DNA of 64,000 nucleotides. It comes from Rhizobium sp. BT03. Lineage in GTDB: Bacteria; Pseudomonadota; Alphaproteobacteria; Rhizobiales; Rhizobiaceae. Position 1 is the first letter of the stretch; every line of letters begins with the position of its first letter. A program made the position numbers and the translations under genes. The notes beneath the pieces are model-generated. The model was given only the letters and a program-made list of their open reading frames with translations. It was not told the origin of the DNA and searched no databases. The stretch lies in the NCBI RefSeq assembly GCF_030053155.1, contig NZ_CP125644.1, positions 248,001-312,000 on the forward strand. The letters are read 5' to 3'. Of the stretch, positions 44,505 to 53,126 are shown in pieces.

Positions 44505-45530
44505 TCAGCGCACTCCCAGTTCGCGATGCGACCGGCGGAGTTTTGCGGGCGTGACGTGATAGGTGCGCCTGAACCAGTTCACCAGATGGGCGCAATCGGT
44601 AAAGCCGCATTCATAGGCGATCTGGGCGATCGACCGATCGCTGTTGAGCACCATCCACTTTGCGGCTTTCAGGCGCATCTGACGCCAATATTCGCCGGGA
44701 GCGACGTGCAGATGCTTCTGGAAAAGCCGGGAAAGCTCCCGTTCCGACGTGCCGACGCTCGCCGCGATGTCGGCAAGCGAACAGAGCTCGTACATCTTCT
44801 GCCGCATCAGCCCGATCGCATTCGCCACGCGGCGGTCTCCGCACTTCATGCCGAGATCGGGCTCTTCGATCGCACCTTGCCTGTCGAAGCCGTGATCGCC
44901 GAGAAGATAGTGAAACGCCTTGTGCGCACGGGATTCCCCGCAGGCATTGGATACAAGATACATTGCGAGCTTGATCGAAGCCAATCCGCCGGGACAGGTG
45001 ATGATATTTCCATCAACCACCACGGGCCGGTCGGTGACGGGCGTGATGTCAGGAAAGGTCTGGCGTAATAACCCCGCCAGCGTGAAATGGACGGCGCATT
45101 TCTTTCCGGCAAGCAGGCCTGCTTCGGCGAGCACGAAACTTCCCGAACAGTTGCCGGCCACCGGCACGCCTTTGCGCGCAGCATCGGTCACGAAGTCGTA
45201 GAGTTCCGGTGGGATCCTGTGGTCGGCGTGGAGTATGCCCCCGTGCACGACGATGAAGTCATAGTCGCGTGGATCGCCGTAGGCCCTGCCCGGCGTCAGT
45301 TCCAGGCCGCAGCTCGACCGTATCGGATCGGGAGTGTGCGACAACAGCTCCCAGTCGCAATAGATCCGCCGGCTGAAATCGCCTTCATCGCCCGCGAGCC
45401 GGAGAAAATCCGTGAAGCAGGCAAGCGGCATCAGCGTGAAGTTCGGTGTCGCGACGATCCCCACCCTGAGCGGAGAGGTGATGTCGGGCGCCGGCCTGCT
45501 CGGCCCCGATTGGGAGTAGTCGCGCTGCAA
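44505..45530 (-). CDS. GlxA-type AraC regulator with GATase1-like domain (GbdR-like)
   Basis: 341 residues from a TTG at 45530 with GGAGG eight bases upstream. N-terminal DJ-1/PfpI-like domain with GNCSGSFVLAEAGLL (a Cys in the nucleophile-elbow position), C-terminal AraC double helix-turn-helix (LADIASVGTSERELSRLF-type and IAQIAYECGFTDCAHLVNWFRR). In pseudomonads the same architecture (GbdR, SouR, CdhR) controls betaine, sarcosine and carnitine catabolism. Divergent from the betaine-type binding protein gene (157-base gap), so probably its activator. Confidence 0.88.
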   Translation of the reverse strand: MQRDYSQSGPSRPAPDITSPLRVGIVATPNFTLMPLACFTDFLRLAGDEGDFSRRIYCDWELLSHTPDPIRSSCGLELTPGRAYGDPRDYDFIVVHGGILHADHRIPPELYDFVTDAARKGVPVAGNCSGSFVLAEAGLLAGKKCAVHFTLAGLLRQTFPDITPVTDRPVVVDGNIITCPGGLASIKLAMYLVSNACGESRAHKAFHYLLGDHGFDRQGAIEEPDLGMKCGDRRVANAIGLMRQKMYELCSLADIAASVGTSERELSRLFQKHLHVAPGEYWRQMRLKAAKWMVLNSDRSIAQIAYECGFTDCAHLVNWFRRTYHVTPAKLRRSHRELGVR

Positions 45531-45687
45531 ACGAAGGTCCTCCGGGCCATGGAAATTGTCCTAAACGTACAATACCGCGGCGGCCAAGACAAATACCATC
45601 GATTTGCGTTGGGAGGCGAGGCGCCGAAGCTCGGAAAACCGGCATTCCCTCCCGCCAAGCAGACATGCCAAAGCGCAAAAGGGGAAC

Positions 45688-46686
45688 ATGATGAAAAATC
45701 TTCTCGCAATTTCGACGGTCGCGTTGATCGCCGGCATCGCATCCGACGCCAGCGCCGCTTGCGGCACCGTCACCGTCGCCAACATGAACTGGCAAAGCGG
45801 TGAACTTCTCGCGCATGTCGATAAGTTCATCCTCGATCATGGTTTCGGCTGTCAGGTGGAGTTCGTGCCCGGCGATACCGTGCCGACGATCACCTCGATG
45901 GTGGAAAAGGGTCAGCCCGACATTGCCGGCGAAGCCTGGGTCGACCTCGTCCCTGAGATCGTCAAACGCGGCGTCGACGAGCACAGAATTGTAAATATCG
46001 GACCAGCTTTATCAGACGGCGGCATCCAGGGTTGGTATATACCGAAATTCATCGTCGACGCTCATCCCGAGATCAAGACGGTCGACGATGCCTTCGCGCA
46101 TCCGGAGCTTTTCCCGGCGCCCGAGAACACGTCGAAGGGAGCGGTCTTCAACGGCCCGACAGGATCGGGCGGCTCGGTCGTCAGCGCCCAGCTTTTCAAA
46201 GCCTATGGCGGCGAGGCCAAGGACTTCGACCTCGTCGATCCCGGAACCCAGGCCGGTCTCGACGGCGCCATGGCGCGGGCCTATGAGCACAAGGAGGGCT
46301 GGATAGGCTATTACTGGTCGCCGACCGCCCTTCTTGGGAAATATTCCATGGTGCGTCTCGAAGCCGGCGTCCCGCATGATGCGGCGGAATGGAAGCGCTG
46401 CAACACCGTTGCCGATTGTCTCGATCCCAAGAAGAACGAGTGGCCGAAGGACCATGTCGTGACGCTTGTCTCACAGAAACTGTCGGAAAGCGGAAATGCC
46501 GGCGTGATAGAGTATCTCCGCAAGCGGTCATGGGACAATCAGACCGTCAGTTCGGTCATGTCGTGGATGACCGATACCCAGGCCGGCGGCGATGACGGCG
46601 CGGTGCACTTTTTCAAGCAGCACCCGGAGATCTGGAAGTCGTGGCTCAGCGCCGACGTGGCGGATAAAATCACCGCCGCTCTCTAA
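45688..46686 (+). CDS. Glycine betaine/choline-type ABC binding protein (ProX/OpuAC family), orphan
   Basis: 332 residues, ATG at 45688 after AGGGGAAC. Signal peptide MMKNLLAISTVALIAGIASDASA. OpuAC-type body rich in Trp/Tyr for cation-pi binding of quaternary amines: NMNWQSGELLAHV, GEAWVDLVPEIV, GWYIPKFIV, GYYWSPTALLGKY. No permease or ATPase gene follows; the next gene is a flavoprotein demethylase. Likely ligand: glycine betaine, proline betaine or a similar methylated amine. Confidence 0.9.
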   Translation: MMKNLLAISTVALIAGIASDASAACGTVTVANMNWQSGELLAHVDKFILDHGFGCQVEFVPGDTVPTITSMVEKGQPDIAGEAWVDLVPEIVKRGVDEHRIVNIGPALSDGGIQGWYIPKFIVDAHPEIKTVDDAFAHPELFPAPENTSKGAVFNGPTGSGGSVVSAQLFKAYGGEAKDFDLVDPGTQAGLDGAMARAYEHKEGWIGYYWSPTALLGKYSMVRLEAGVPHDAAEWKRCNTVADCLDPKKNEWPKDHVVTLVSQKLSESGNAGVIEYLRKRSWDNQTVSSVMSWMTDTQAGGDDGAVHFFKQHPEIWKSWLSADVADKITAAL

Positions 46687-46696
46687 ATTATCAAGC

Positions 46697-46719
46697 GCGC
46701 GGGCCGTCGAGGCCCGCGC
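46697..46719 (+). other. Stem-loop between binding protein and demethylase genes
   Basis: GCGCGGGCC gtcga GGCCCGCGC, a 9-bp perfect stem without a U tract. It may lower read-through or protect the upstream mRNA, giving more binding protein than enzyme. Confidence 0.45.
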
Positions 46720-46755
46720 ATCCGCACAGCAGCGCGCAACCCGTCAGGATACCAG

Positions 46756-48792
46756 ATGACGACCAGCTTCCCGAAGACCTTCTCCGAGATCACGCTTGCG
46801 GGCCACAGGCTGCGCAACAGGATCGTGTTCGGCGCCCATACGGCAAACATGTCGGTGAATGGACTGCCGGGCGACCAGACGATCGCCTATTACGTCGAGC
46901 GGGCGATCGGCGGGGCGGCGATGATCGTCGTCGAGCCGATGCCCGTCCACCCGGCCACCGTCCTGACGCGCGGCAATTTCCGGACATCGGACGACTCCGT
47001 CATCCCGGCATTCAAGACGCTGACCGAAAGCGTGAAAAAGCATGGGGCCGTCATCGTCCAGCAGCTCTATCATGTCGGCAGCCACGGGGATTCCGACCTT
47101 TCCTTTCATGCCCATTGGTCGCCTTCGGGCGGACCGAGCTACCACGACAGCGACGGCTCGCATGCAATGACGGAAGACGAGATCGAGGAGACCATCGAGG
47201 CCTTCGTCAAGGCGGCGCTACGCTGTCGGGCGGCAGGGTTCGACGGCGTCGAGGTCTGGGCCGCCTATGGCGGTCTGCTCGATCAGTTCTGGACACCTTT
47301 CTATAATCGCCGCGACGATCGCTGGGGCGGCAGTCTCGAAAACAGAACGAGATTCTCCAGGGAAATCCTCAGCCGCATCCGGCAGGCCTGCGGTCCAGGC
47401 TTCATCGTCGGGCTGACCGTCAGCGACGAGCCGGGCTGTCCGACCGCCTTGAATCGCGACCAGTTGACGGAGATCGTCGCCGGCTTGGACGACGAAGGTC
47501 TGATCGACTACGTGACCTGCGGCTCGGGCGGATATTTCGACTATGGCAGCCTGATGCCGACCTTTCTCTATCCCGAGCGATTGGGTGTCGAGCTGTCGGC
47601 GCGCCTGAAGCAGGTCGTCAGCCATGTACTGGTGACGGCGGAAAGCCATATCCGTACGCCGGAGAATGCGGAAATCACGCTCGGGGAGGGAGCGGCGGAT
47701 CTGGTTTCGATCGTCCGCGGCCAGATCGCCGACCCGCATCTTGCCAATAAGGCGCGGTTGGGAACGCCCGAGGATATTAGGGGCTGTCTGTCCTGCAACC
47801 AGATGTGCTGGGGCCGCCGGTCGCGCGACTATTGGATCAGCTGTCTGATCAACCCTTCCGTCGGGCGCGAGGCCGAATGGGGCGGCGACCGGTTCGAACC
47901 CGTCGAAAATCCGCAGCTTGTGCTGGTCGTCGGAGGAGGGCCGGCCGGATTGGAAGCGGCGCGCGTGGCCGCCGAACGGGGTCATCGGGTTATCCTTGCG
48001 GAAGCCTCGGACCGGCTGGGCGGCGCCTTCCGGCTTGCCGGCGAGCAGCCCCGGCGGGCGCAGATACTGGACCTCATTTCCTGGTACGAAACCCGCTTCG
48101 AAAAACTCGGCGTCGAGGTTCGCTTCAATAGCTATATCGAGGGAAGCGACGTCGCCGATATCGGCGCCGACGCGGTGATCCTGGCGACCGGATCGCTGCC
48201 GCAGGAAACGGGCTTTCAGAAGGCCATGCCCGATCGCCCGTCGCTTGCCGGGATCGAGCAAGGAAACGTCTTCTCCGCCGAAAGCGTCATGGCCCGTCAG
48301 GCAAGGCTCGGCAAACGTGTTGTCGTGGTCGACGAAACCGGCGGCTGGAAGGGCTGCGGCACGGCCTGGAAGCTCGCCGAGCAGGGGCACGAAGTCGTGC
48401 TCGTCACACCCGACGCACTCATCGGAAAGGAACTGCAGCGCACCTCCGCCGACGTTCCACTGCGCCGGACGCTCAGCATGCTCGGCGTTCAATTCCGAAC
48501 GGAGACCAGCATAGAGAGCTGGCAAGGCAATGCCGCAATCCTCGTCTCCCACCTGACCGGAAAGCGCGAGACGGTCGGCGCCGACAGCCTCGTCTTCTCC
48601 ACTACCAATGTTGCGGCGAACTGGCTCGCTTTGGAGCTGGCCGAACTCGCTATCCCCTTCGTCGAGATCGGCGACGGCGTGGCGCCAAGGCAGGCTCCCT
48701 ATGCCTTTTATGAGGGACGGCGCGCCGGCATGGCGATCGGAGAAGCAGAAGGCACGCGAAACGGCGCAACGGCGAAGATTTGCGCGGCATAG
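46756..48792 (+). CDS. Trimethylamine-dehydrogenase-family N-demethylase (DgcA/StcD-like)
   Basis: 678 residues. N-terminal FMN TIM barrel (~1-370; VFGAHTANMSVNG, GGPSYHDSDGSHAMTEDEIEE, GVEVWAAYGGLLDQFWTP). Four-Cys iron-sulfur motif C-x2-C-x3-C-x11-C (CLSCNQMC ... SCLINP, about 347-366). Then two nucleotide-binding subdomains (VVGGGPAGLEAARVAAERGH). The family includes trimethylamine and dimethylamine dehydrogenases, dimethylglycine demethylase DgcA and N-methylproline demethylase StcD. These remove N-methyl groups as formaldehyde. The betaine-type binding protein upstream supports such a role; dimethylglycine versus N-methylproline is undecided. Confidence 0.87.
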   Translation: MTTSFPKTFSEITLAGHRLRNRIVFGAHTANMSVNGLPGDQTIAYYVERAIGGAAMIVVEPMPVHPATVLTRGNFRTSDDSVIPAFKTLTESVKKHGAVIVQQLYHVGSHGDSDLSFHAHWSPSGGPSYHDSDGSHAMTEDEIEETIEAFVKAALRCRAAGFDGVEVWAAYGGLLDQFWTPFYNRRDDRWGGSLENRTRFSREILSRIRQACGPGFIVGLTVSDEPGCPTALNRDQLTEIVAGLDDEGLIDYVTCGSGGYFDYGSLMPTFLYPERLGVELSARLKQVVSHVLVTAESHIRTPENAEITLGEGAADLVSIVRGQIADPHLANKARLGTPEDIRGCLSCNQMCWGRRSRDYWISCLINPSVGREAEWGGDRFEPVENPQLVLVVGGGPAGLEAARVAAERGHRVILAEASDRLGGAFRLAGEQPRRAQILDLISWYETRFEKLGVEVRFNSYIEGSDVADIGADAVILATGSLPQETGFQKAMPDRPSLAGIEQGNVFSAESVMARQARLGKRVVVVDETGGWKGCGTAWKLAEQGHEVVLVTPDALIGKELQRTSADVPLRRTLSMLGVQFRTETSIESWQGNAAILVSHLTGKRETVGADSLVFSTTNVAANWLALELAELAIPFVEIGDGVAPRQAPYAFYEGRRAGMAIGEAEGTRNGATAKICAA

Positions 48793-48806
48793 GCAGACGC
48801 TGCCAC

Positions 48807-48829
48807 CGCTGTATCGGCGCCGTACAGCG
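48807..48829. terminator. Possible bidirectional hairpin between convergent genes
   Basis: CGCTGTA ... TACAGCG with GGCGCC in the loop, located between the demethylase stop and the cupin stop. No T run, so weak evidence. Confidence 0.35.
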
Positions 48830-48856
48830 ATGCACCGTCGAAGGCGGGGAGGGGAA

Positions 48857-49210
48857 TCATGCGATTTCCTCTTCGAGGATCTTCACCGGCCGGTCCCACT
48901 GGATGAGCACGACACAGCCGGTATCGCTCCAGACCGAATGCTCGCTGCCGGGTGCATTGACGATATAACTGCCGCTGGCGTAATCGCCCGTCTCGTCGGA
49001 TTGAATTCCATCGAGCACCAGGATGGTCTCAAGCCCCTCGTGGCGATGGCGGGGGACGGAGGCGCCGGGCTTATATTTCAACAGCGCCACACCGGGCTGA
49101 TCGCCCTCGAAGGGGCGAATCCAGTGAATGGTGACATTTTCGCGGAAAGAGCCGAATTCCAATTCCTTCCAGCCGCCTGATGTCAGCAGTTCGCGGGTCG
49201 TTTCAGGCAT
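48857..49210 (-). CDS. Small cupin-domain protein (ChrR-like)
   Basis: 117 residues from the ATG at 49210, overlapping the triuret-hydrolase-like gene by eight bases; a longer form from 49240 is less likely. One cupin barrel with metal-site residues PRHRHEGLETILVLDG and PGSEHSVW. The chemistry is unknown: such proteins are isomerases, small oxygenases or regulators. Last gene of the biuret operon, so a role with ureides or their breakdown products is inferred from position only. Confidence 0.82.
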   Translation of the reverse strand: MPETTRELLTSGGWKELEFGSFRENVTIHWIRPFEGDQPGVALLKYKPGASVPRHRHEGLETILVLDGIQSDETGDYASGSYIVNAPGSEHSVWSDTGCVVLIQWDRPVKILEEEIA

Positions 49211-49871
49211 TGGCAATGCTTTCCAGAATGTCGTCGACATGGGCGGTCCAGCCGACGATAGCGCCCTGGGCGCGGATCATGGCGATGGCTGCGGCTTTGA
49301 ATTCTGGGAAATAGCTTTCCGTCGCCTCCTCGGCGAGCAGGCATTCATAGCCGCGGTCGTTTGCTTCGCGCATCGTCGTCTGCACGCAGACTTCGGTAGT
49401 GACGCCGGCAAAGACGAGCTGACTGATGCCCTTCTGCTGCAAAATGGCGCCAAGCTCGGTCGCGTAAAAGGCGCCCTTGCCGGGTTTTTCGATGATGATT
49501 TCCCCCTTCAAAGGAGCAAGTTCCGGAAGAATTGCCGTGCCGGGTTCGCCCGAAATCAGGATGCGGCCCATCGGGCCTTCGTCGCCGATCCTGAGCGAAG
49601 GATTGCCGCGGTCGCGTTTCGCCGGCGGCAGGTCGGACAGATCAGGTCGATGGCACTCCATCGTATGGATCACAGGCAGGCCGGCATTGCGGAAGCCCTG
49701 GATGAGGCGTTTGACATCCGGCACGATCCTGGTGATGCGGCTGACATCGTTGCCAAGGCTTGCGCCGAAGCCGCCGGGCTCGGCAAAATCGCGCTGCATG
49801 TCGATGACGATAAGAGCGAGCTCATCGTGCTTCACCGGAAAGGCGAAAGGTTCGGCCCTGATCCCGACCAT
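49203..49871 (-). CDS. trtA: Isochorismatase-family hydrolase, triuret hydrolase (TrtA)-like
   Basis: 222 residues from the ATG at 49871, whose first base overlaps the ABC ATPase stop (TGATG). Triad Asp24 (VIDMQRDF), Lys129 (EKPGKGAF), Cys162 ([21 protein letters not shown]). It is clearly paralogous to the BiuH protein of the same operon and keeps the Gln (Q202) equivalent to BiuH Gln215. A triuret-specific hydrolase, TrtA, is known as a neighbour and homologue of biuret hydrolase; position and sequence make that the best guess (triuret to biuret-level products). Another ureide is possible. Confidence 0.72.
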   Translation of the reverse strand: MVGIRAEPFAFPVKHDELALIVIDMQRDFAEPGGFGASLGNDVSRITRIVPDVKRLIQGFRNAGLPVIHTMECHRPDLSDLPPAKRDRGNPSLRIGDEGPMGRILISGEPGTAILPELAPLKGEIIIEKPGKGAFYATELGAILQQKGISQLVFAGVTTEVCVQTTMREANDRGYECLLAEEATESYFPEFKAAAIAMIRAQGAIVGWTAHVDDILESIANA

Positions 49872-51421
49872 CAGTGATGCCCCGCCATGTGGGCGCCGAT
49901 CACGCCGATATCGGCCGAACGCGCCGGCGTCTCGTAAACCAGCCTGCCTTCCGAAATGACCATGATGCGATCGGACATCTCGAGCAGTTCGTCGAGGTCT
50001 TCGGAGAGCAGCAGCACTGCAGCACCTGAATTGCGCGCCTTCATGATGCGGGCGCGGATTTCGGCAACGGCCGAAAAATCGAGGCCGAAACAAGGGTTGG
50101 AGACGATGAGCAGATCGACATTACCCGTCAGTTCGCGGGCCAGAACGGCACGCTGCACATTGCCGCCAGAAAGTGCTGCGATCGGCGAGGAGGAAGAGGC
50201 GGTCCTGACCTTGAAGTCGGAGATCAGCGCCGACGCCCGCTTCTTCATGCTGCCCCTGTTCAGCCAGATCGCGTCCTTGCCGTCCGGCTTCAAGTCGAAG
50301 GTGCGGAACGCAAGGTTCTCGCTCACCGTCATCTTCGGCGCGCAAGCATTCTGCAACGGCTCCTCAGGGATGAAACGCACCTTGTTCTTGCGGGTCTCGC
50401 CGCGGGTGGCGCCGTAGGCCTCGCCATTGACCATGATCCGGCCGGTATTCGTCGGGCGCTGGCCGGCGAGAATTTCCGTCAGCTCCTTCTGGCCGTTGCC
50501 CGATATGCCGGCGATGCCGACGATCTCGCCGGAGCGCACCATGAGTTCGTCGATTTCGATCGTTTTCAGGCCGGAACGATCCGGCGTTGTCACCCGGCTT
50601 ACGGACAGCACCGGCCTTGCCGATTCCGCCACCGGCAGGCGGCTGTCGAGTTCGGCGAGCTTGACGTCGCCGATCATCATCGCCGCCATATCGGATGTGG
50701 AGAGCTCGCCAACCTTGCCGGTGCCGACCAGTTTGCCGCGCCGCAGGATCGAGACGGCGTCGGCGAATTTCGTCACTTCGTGGAATTTGTGAGAAATCAT
50801 CAGCACGGTGAGTTCGCCGCGCCCGGTCATCCCGCGCACGATGCCGAGCATCTCGTCTGCCTCCACCGGCGTCAGCACCGAGGTCGGCTCATCGAGGACG
50901 AGGAAGGAGCGGCCGAGATAAAGCTGCTTGACGATTTCGAGCTTCTGCTTTTCGCCTGCGGCAAGCTGGCTCACCGGCCTGTCCAGCGGGATCTTGAACG
51001 GCATGCGCTCCATGAAGGCTGCCAGATCCTTGCGTTCCCCGGCCCAGTTGATCACCGCGGGTACTTCGGCGCGGCTGATCACCAGGTTTTCCGCGCCGGT
51101 CAGCGAGGGAACCAGTGTGAAATGCTGGTAGACCATGCCGAGGCCGTAGGTCGCGGCATCCCTGGGTGAGCCGATCGCCACCTCGCGGCCGTCGACCGAC
51201 AGCGAGCCCGACGTCGCGTGATAAAAGCCCATGATACATTTGACAAGCGTCGACTTGCCGGCGCCGTTTTCGCCAAGAAGCGCGTGAAAAGAGCCGGCCG
51301 GAACGGCGATCGAGACGTTATCGAGCGCGGTAAAGCTGCCGAAGCGCATGGTCATCCCCAGCGTATCGATACCGATCGCCTTGCCTGCCTTGGGAAGGGG
51401 CGTGTCGCGAACGGTGCTCAT
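49871..51421 (-). CDS. BMP-family ABC importer ATPase, double domain (ureide transport candidate)
   Basis: 516 residues from the ATG at 51421, overlapping the BiuH stop (ATGA). First half canonical: [35 protein letters not shown]. Second half as in nucleoside-type YufO/RbsA proteins: [41 protein letters not shown] (Glu of the Walker B is replaced). It powers the importer of this operon. Unusually, it is separated from the two permease genes by the BiuH gene. Confidence 0.9.
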   Translation of the reverse strand: MSTVRDTPLPKAGKAIGIDTLGMTMRFGSFTALDNVSIAVPAGSFHALLGENGAGKSTLVKCIMGFYHATSGSLSVDGREVAIGSPRDAATYGLGMVYQHFTLVPSLTGAENLVISRAEVPAVINWAGERKDLAAFMERMPFKIPLDRPVSQLAAGEKQKLEIVKQLYLGRSFLVLDEPTSVLTPVEADEMLGIVRGMTGRGELTVLMISHKFHEVTKFADAVSILRRGKLVGTGKVGELSTSDMAAMMIGDVKLAELDSRLPVAESARPVLSVSRVTTPDRSGLKTIEIDELMVRSGEIVGIAGISGNGQKELTEILAGQRPTNTGRIMVNGEAYGATRGETRKNKVRFIPEEPLQNACAPKMTVSENLAFRTFDLKPDGKDAIWLNRGSMKKRASALISDFKVRTASSSSPIAALSGGNVQRAVLARELTGNVDLLIVSNPCFGLDFSAVAEIRARIMKARNSGAAVLLLSEDLDELLEMSDRIMVISEGRLVYETPARSADIGVIGAHMAGHH

Positions 51422-52119
51422 GGCAGCTGGCTCACAAGGGCTTCGGAGTTGGAGACCGAGCCAAAGACGCCGCCCTGCATCTTCACCATCTTGATGGCGG
51501 CGAGGTGGTTTCCATAGTCGGTCGCCCCACAGCAGTCCTCCAGCAGCAGGCATTCGTAGCCGCGGTCGTTCGCTTCGCGCATCGTCGTCGAGACGCAGAC
51601 ATCGGTGGTGATTCCCGTGAGGATGATGTTCTCGATGCGCTTCTGGTTGAGGATGAGCTCAAGATCGGTGGCGCAGAACGAACCCTTGCCTGGTTTGTCG
51701 ATGATCGTCTCGCCTTCGATCGGGTAGAGTTCGGGGATGATGTCCCAGCCGGGTTCGCCGCGGGTCAGGATGCGGCCACAGGGGCCGGGATCGCCGATGC
51801 CGGCGCCGATCCGCTGCGAGCGCCAGCGTTTGTTGGCGGGCAGATCGGCAAGGTCGGGGCGATGGCCCTCGCGCGTATGGATGATGTGGTAACCCTTGGC
51901 CCGCATGGCGGCAAGCACGCGCTGAATGGGTTCGATCGGCGCCTGCACCAGCGACAGGTCGTAACCCATATGGTCGACATAGCCGCCCTTGCCGCAGAAA
52001 TCCGTCTGCATGTCGATGATGATGAGGGCGGTGTTATCAGGCCTCAGAGCGCCGTTATAGGGCCACGGATAAGGATCGGCGTCGACAAAATGCCCCTTGG
52101 TTTCGACCATCGCGTCCAT
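51418..52119 (-). CDS. biuH: Biuret hydrolase (BiuH)
   Basis: 233 residues from the ATG at 52119 (MDAMVETK); a second ATG lies directly before. With this start the catalytic triad falls at Asp36, Lys142 and Cys175, with Gln215, the same numbers I recall for the R. leguminosarum biuret hydrolase. The surrounding motifs ([50 protein letters not shown]) also fit. It hydrolyses biuret to allophanate and ammonia in the cytoplasm. Lies inside a BMP-type ABC operon between permease and ATPase genes. Enzymes for allophanate or cyanuric acid are not in this window. Confidence 0.92.
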   Translation of the reverse strand: MDAMVETKGHFVDADPYPWPYNGALRPDNTALIIIDMQTDFCGKGGYVDHMGYDLSLVQAPIEPIQRVLAAMRAKGYHIIHTREGHRPDLADLPANKRWRSQRIGAGIGDPGPCGRILTRGEPGWDIIPELYPIEGETIIDKPGKGSFCATDLELILNQKRIENIILTGITTDVCVSTTMREANDRGYECLLLEDCCGATDYGNHLAAIKMVKMQGGVFGSVSNSEALVSQLP

Positions 52120-52160
52120 CATTCTCTCTCCTATTCCGCGGCAGATTTGTTGAGACGGCC

Positions 52161-52190
52161 AAGTCCGTTCATCACAAGTCCGTTCATCAC
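52161..52190. repeat. Perfect 15-bp tandem duplication in the biuH leader
   Basis: AAGTCCGTTCATCAC occurs twice head to tail in the 80-base gap between the permease stop and biuH start. Likely a recent slippage duplication; it changes the distance between the two genes. Confidence 0.85.
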
Positions 52191-52199
52191 AGGGCTCCG

Positions 52200-53126
52200 T
52201 TATTTCGTCAGCGACAGCGCGCCCGGCGCACCGGCGAGCGAGCGGGTGGGCGAAGAAGTGGCAATCAGGATGATCAGGGTGAGCACGTAAGGGGCAGCGT
52301 AGAACAGGTAGTAGCCTTGTGTGACACCGACCGATTGCAGCGCCGGGCCGAGCGCGCCGGCACCGCCGAACAGCAGGGCGGCGAGGAAGCAGCCGATCGG
52401 GTTCCAGCGCGCGAAGATCACGAGGGCCACGGCCATCAGGCCCTGGCCCGATGAGATGCCTTCGTTCCATGAGCCCGGATAGTAGAGCGAAAGATAGGCG
52501 CCGCCGATCGCCGCCAGCGAGCCGCCCGCGGCCGTCGCCAGCAGGCGAACCCGATCCGGGTCGATGCCCATGGCCCGGGCCGCGTCGGTGCTGTCGCCGA
52601 CGACGCGCAGGATCAGGCCGATGCGGGTGTTCTTGAAGGCCCAAAACAGGAAGAGAGCAAGGGCTGCGCCGATGAAGAACAACACGTTGATATTGAGGGC
52701 CGCCTGTACCTGCGGCATGGTCGACCAGCTTCCGAGCGCGATCGAGGGCAGTTTCGGCGCCACCGGCTGGATGAAGGATTTGCCGAGGAAGAACGCCATG
52801 CCGAGACCGAACTGCATCATGGCGATGCCGATGGCGATGTCATTGACTTTGGGGAATTTGCAGACCCAGCCGTGAATGAGGCCGAAGATCGCGCCTGCCA
52901 TCATGGCGACCAGCACGCCGAGGGTCGGTGAGCCAGTCATCACGGCCATCGCATAGGCCGTCATGGCGCCGAAGACCAGCGTGCCTTCCAGGCCGAGATT
53001 GATGCGGCCGGAGCGTTCGGTGATCGTCTCGCCGAGGCTGACGAAGATGAACGGGGTGGAAACGCGGATGGCGCCTGCGAAGATCGCCAGCGGCACGCCC
53101 CAGATGCCGATGCCTGTCTCTTCCAT
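52200..53126 (-). CDS. BMP-family ABC importer permease 2
   Basis: 308 residues from the ATG at 53126, overlapping the upstream permease stop by one base (TGATG). About eight membrane helices; [21 protein letters not shown] is the hallmark of the nucleoside/BMP permease family, with [33 protein letters not shown] as coupling region. Forms the channel with the preceding permease. Confidence 0.92.
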   Translation of the reverse strand: MEETGIGIWGVPLAIFAGAIRVSTPFIFVSLGETITERSGRINLGLEGTLVFGAMTAYAMAVMTGSPTLGVLVAMMAGAIFGLIHGWVCKFPKVNDIAIGIAMMQFGLGMAFFLGKSFIQPVAPKLPSIALGSWSTMPQVQAALNINVLFFIGAALALFLFWAFKNTRIGLILRVVGDSTDAARAMGIDPDRVRLLATAAGGSLAAIGGAYLSLYYPGSWNEGISSGQGLMAVALVIFARWNPIGCFLAALLFGGAGALGPALQSVGVTQGYYLFYAAPYVLTLIILIATSSPTRSLAGAPGALSLTK

